The notes under the pieces: model-generated
Database searches by the model: none
The model's input: the letters and a program-made list of their open reading frames with translations, nothing else
What the model was told of the DNA's origin: nothing
Translations under genes and position numbers: made by a program
Virus record (IMG/VR): IMGVR_UViG_3300026116_000042
Span: 1-61,815 of that record
Direction: 5' to 3' (one strand)
DNA: 61,815 nucleotides
Source: a virus
In this document: positions 59,456 to 61,815 of the stretch, piece by piece
Layout of the letters: each line of letters starts with the position of its first letter
Numbering within the stretch: position 1 is the first letter of the stretch

Positions 59456-59486
59456 CAAATGACAAACCTCAATTGAAAGGGCTTAG

Positions 59487-60014
59487 ATGCTCATCGTAGA
59501 AGGACCGGATGGTGCCGGTAAAACAACGCTGATTCAGGCTCTGCAACATGAGCTCGGGCTTCCCATTGCACCGCGAGTGGTCAGCAAGGATGCTGAAGCC
59601 ATGGTGGATTTGCCCGCATGGGTTGAAATGAACCTCTCTGAGGGCTTTCAGCATAGGATCTTCGATCGACACCGGCTAATCAGCGAGCCTGTCTATGGCC
59701 CAATCCTTCGTCACGATCAAGAAGCCGGCTTTGACGACATCGAGACGATGCAGAGGTGGATGTTCAAGTTCTACAACTTGCAGCCAATCATCATCTACTG
59801 CATTCCGCCGCTGGATACCGTACTGAAGAACATCGCGGGCGACATCGAAAATCAGGTGGTGTGGGATCACATTCGGGGTATCTACTCTGCATATGTGGCT
59901 CGAGCTGCGATCGACTGCCGCGCTGGTCGTAATGTCTTCATCTACGACTACACCCAAGACAACACCCATAACCTCATCTCAATCGTGAAAGGTATCCTGA
60001 ACCGTGTCATCTAA
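59487..60014 (+). CDS. Deoxynucleoside monophosphate kinase
   Basis: 175 residues, thymidylate-kinase-like P-loop kinase. Seen: P-loop EGPDGAGKTT (residues 5-14), and FDRHRLISEPVYG with the DR-H/E substrate motif near 67-79. I infer phosphorylation of a normal or modified dNMP to dNDP; T4 gp1 does this for hydroxymethyl-dCMP. Its place with MazG and the two ThyA-like genes supports the modified substrate. Stop overlaps the MazG GTG region by 11 bp. Confidence 0.82.
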   Translation: MLIVEGPDGAGKTTLIQALQHELGLPIAPRVVSKDAEAMVDLPAWVEMNLSEGFQHRIFDRHRLISEPVYGPILRHDQEAGFDDIETMQRWMFKFYNLQPIIIYCIPPLDTVLKNIAGDIENQVVWDHIRGIYSAYVARAAIDCRAGRNVFIYDYTQDNTHNLISIVKGILNRVI

Positions 60015-60426
60015 CTTCGACGATGTCGGTGAATTCCACCGCAAGTTTGGGCTACCTCGAGTCAAGCCATTCGAGATGCCTCATCCAACAAATCTTCACA
60101 TGGACCCCGCAGTAATGGACTTCAGGTTCAAGTTCCTGCAGGAGGAACTCAAGGAATTCAAAGAAGGCATGGAAGCTGAGGACATCGTCGGAATGGCTGA
60201 TGCTCTCATCGATCTGGTCTATGTGGCCATGGGTACAGCTCACATGTTGGGCTTGCCCTGGCAGGAGCTCTGGGACGATGTTCAACGGGCCAACATGTCT
60301 AAGGAACGGGCTGCCGAAGATGGAAGCAACAGCAAGCGGGGATCAGGTCTGGATGTAATCAAGCCTGAGGGTTGGCGGGGACCTCACGGTGCTTCGATTC
60401 TTAAGCGTCATGGATTTGACATATGA
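60004..60426 (+). CDS. MazG-like nucleotide pyrophosphohydrolase
   Basis: 140 residues, GTG start. Seen: EELKEF near 41-46 and ADALIDLVYVAMG near 64-76, the EExxE and DxxxD metal motifs of the all-alpha NTP-PPase family, then the KPEGWRGP end seen in phage members. Known: T4 dCTPase (gp56) has this fold and breaks dCTP to dCMP, keeping plain C out of DNA and feeding hydroxymethylation. I infer a similar dCTPase/dUTPase job. Confidence 0.85.
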   Translation: MSSNFDDVGEFHRKFGLPRVKPFEMPHPTNLHMDPAVMDFRFKFLQEELKEFKEGMEAEDIVGMADALIDLVYVAMGTAHMLGLPWQELWDDVQRANMSKERAAEDGSNSKRGSGLDVIKPEGWRGPHGASILKRHGFDI

Positions 60427-61457
60427 GACACTACACAGCACCAACAATGACTCAGCTCTATGATGACTTGACTACAAGTCTTATGGAGGGCACCGAAGAC
60501 GAGCTCGACATCATCTCCTCGGTCGATGTGCAGATTCATGACATCGTTGCCGAAGCAGACTCAATGGATTGGGACTTCGACTTCAAATCAGCATGGCTCA
60601 CGAAGTCTCGTTGGTCAATGATGGTACGTCAGTACATAGACCCAGAAGACTTGGAAGCATGGATCGGGCAAGTCACTAAGAAGATCGGGGTCAAGAACCG
60701 TGGAATTGCAGTCCTCAGAACAAAGCTCGTCAAGCCAAGAGGAGGTGCTGCTACAGGTCACACGAACAAGCAAACTCGGACCTGGGGAGCTTGCATGCTT
60801 AACATCAGCTATAAAGCCCTCCCTGTACCTCAAATTACGCTCTACTCTCGTACCAGTTATCTCGGGTACATCGGAGCCCTCGACCTCAGTGTAGCTTGGA
60901 TGGTCGGGAAGTACCTTGCCAAGGAACTTGGCATGGATGTCAAGGACTTCAAGTTTGTCTGGGTCAACCAGGCGATCCAGTGGCACAACTTCAAGTCGCT
61001 AGCGTTCATGTTGAATCACACCGACAAGGCAAAGCGGAAAGCGTATCGCCGACTCCTCATGGAGCCATCGAAGGAACTTCGTGTGGATGAGAAACGTCGC
61101 ATTCTCAACTCGCCGGCGATCAAGCTTTCACGTAAGTGGCTTCAGAAGATCATTCGAGAAGATGCAACTGGTCGTACCTATGGCGATCTGACTTATAACA
61201 CATTCCGACGAATCATCCGACGATTCCACACCGAAGTCTTTGGGCTGGAGCACGCCAAGACATTCGAGGGTTGGTCTTATTACAAGACTGGGGATAAGGT
61301 TGGGCAGCAGAAGGAATATTTCAAGGCCTATGGTTTGCTCCCCAGCGTAAAGGTGGATACCCTTGATTTGTCGCCGATTGGTATGCCCATGAATCGTAAG
61401 TACGGTGAGGCATTCGTCGGGGGCGACGATGACGACTCCGATGACGATGACGAGTAA
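60423..61457 (+). CDS. Second ThyA-superfamily protein, function unknown
   Basis: 344 residues. Seen: TRTWGACMLN (possible nucleophile Cys), LYSRTSYLGYIGALDLSVAW, and WVNQAIQWHNFKS, laid out like the Cys, RSxD...N/D and H-Y blocks of ThyA. The residue eleven after the Arg (60849) is Asp (60882), as in the next gene. Extra C-terminal 120 residues end in an acidic tail. ATGA overlap with MazG. Could be a second nucleotide C5-transferase, an inactive partner subunit, or an enzyme that further alters the hydroxymethyl group. The superfamily assignment is by motif reading only. Confidence 0.6.
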   Translation: MRHYTAPTMTQLYDDLTTSLMEGTEDELDIISSVDVQIHDIVAEADSMDWDFDFKSAWLTKSRWSMMVRQYIDPEDLEAWIGQVTKKIGVKNRGIAVLRTKLVKPRGGAATGHTNKQTRTWGACMLNISYKALPVPQITLYSRTSYLGYIGALDLSVAWMVGKYLAKELGMDVKDFKFVWVNQAIQWHNFKSLAFMLNHTDKAKRKAYRRLLMEPSKELRVDEKRRILNSPAIKLSRKWLQKIIREDATGRTYGDLTYNTFRRIIRRFHTEVFGLEHAKTFEGWSYYKTGDKVGQQKEYFKAYGLLPSVKVDTLDLSPIGMPMNRKYGEAFVGGDDDDSDDDDE

Positions 61458-61518
61458 TCGATCGAGTATCGAGTATTGGCAATCTTAGAGAAGCACTGAA
61501 TCGATTAGGAGATAGACT

Positions 61519-61815
61519 TTGAAGTATTACGCGAATGTGCAGGATTTCCGCGACCTCTTTCGGCTGATGCGAGATGAGTTGTACAATACCCCTGCGATCG
61601 CACGAGGGGAGTGGCAATCGATCCATGATCCGAATGTTCCGAAGGTTCGGGAGATGCTCCATGTCGCCTTCGAGTATCAGATGCCTCGACGAGCCGACGA
61701 TGCAGCATTCCTCACAGGTGCTCGGATGCCCTGGGCTGAAGATCACTTCCAGGAACGAGTAAGCGGGTTGCCCCTCAATCCTGCTCCCAGTGAGGCCTGG
61801 TGGCCATTTGCTTCC
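61519..61815 (+). CDS. ThyA-family, probable dCMP hydroxymethylase (N-terminal part)
   Basis: 99 codons to the window edge, starting at TTG 61519 after AGGAG. Seen: RGEWQSI, PWAEDHFQERVSGLPLNP and a late WWPFAS: the usual N-terminal blocks of phage ThyA-family proteins, which in relatives run into FSHTYPERMW, present at bases 24-53. So this is the front of the gene that opens the window. The two halves are one frame apart as given; one missing base (or 3n+1) would join them into a protein of about 276 residues. Confidence 0.8.
   Translation, partial: MKYYANVQDFRDLFRLMRDELYNTPAIARGEWQSIHDPNVPKVREMLHVAFEYQMPRRADDAAFLTGARMPWAEDHFQERVSGLPLNPAPSEAWWPFAS

Noticed and set aside
1-61815. Integrase, attachment site or repressor for lysogeny
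   Set aside because: No tyrosine or serine recombinase motifs and no clear helix-turn-helix repressor found; tRNA genes have no adjacent att-like repeat.

Overview
The window looks like almost all of one tailed bacteriophage genome of the long-tailed siphovirus type. It has a large terminase, portal, scaffold, major capsid, head-tail connectors, major tail protein, a frameshifted pair of tail chaperones, a 1,053-residue tape measure and three large tip/fibre proteins. It also has its own DNA polymerase, primase-helicase and nucleotide metabolism. I see no integrase, recombinase of the integrase type or recognisable repressor, so a lytic life style is the simpler reading. The host is probably an actinobacterium, and Microbacteriaceae is my best guess. 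The reasons are a phage-encoded surface protein with a signal peptide and an LATTG-type sortase signal, a GH25/CW_7/LysM endolysin, and -35 TTGACW / -10 TAnnnT promoters that often feed leaderless mRNAs. The host is inference; no host sequence is present. || Layout. (1) 1-12.5 kb, replication and recombination: end of a ThyA-family gene, dCMP deaminase, UDG-PolA fusion polymerase, Cas4/RecB-like nuclease, RecA-like ATPase, ssDNA-binding-like protein, VRR-NUC nuclease, primase-helicase. (2) 12.5-15.8 kb: densely overlapping small, mostly zinc-binding, proteins. (3) 15.8-20.1 kb, a control region: five DnaA-box-like sites, four palindromic operators, back-to-front promoters, leaderless small genes, and a 12.5-bp-period tandem array followed by a pyrimidine tract. 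(4) 20.1-30.7 kb: accessory genes including thyX, the cell-wall-anchored surface protein, a J-domain protein, and a 1 kb gene-free stretch with tRNA-Lys and tRNA-Asn. (5) 30.7-56 kb: virion and lysis genes. (6) 56-61.8 kb: a DNA-binding protein on the minus strand, then a pyrimidine-dimer-glycosylase-like protein, an SNF2-type helicase, a dNMP kinase, a MazG-like pyrophosphohydrolase and two ThyA-superfamily genes. || The last gene at the right end and the first at the left end are two halves of one ThyA-family gene, so the molecule is circular or circularly permuted and was cut inside it. Joined, the region reads kinase, MazG, ThyA-like 1, ThyA-like 2, dCMP deaminase, polymerase. Both ThyA-like proteins carry Asp where thymidylate synthase has the dUMP-selecting Asn, as dCMP hydroxymethylases do, while dTMP can be made by the separate ThyX. 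My main proposal is that this phage makes a modified deoxycytidylate (5-hydroxymethyl-dCMP or a derivative) and builds it into its DNA, by a pathway parallel to that of T4 but made from actinophage parts.
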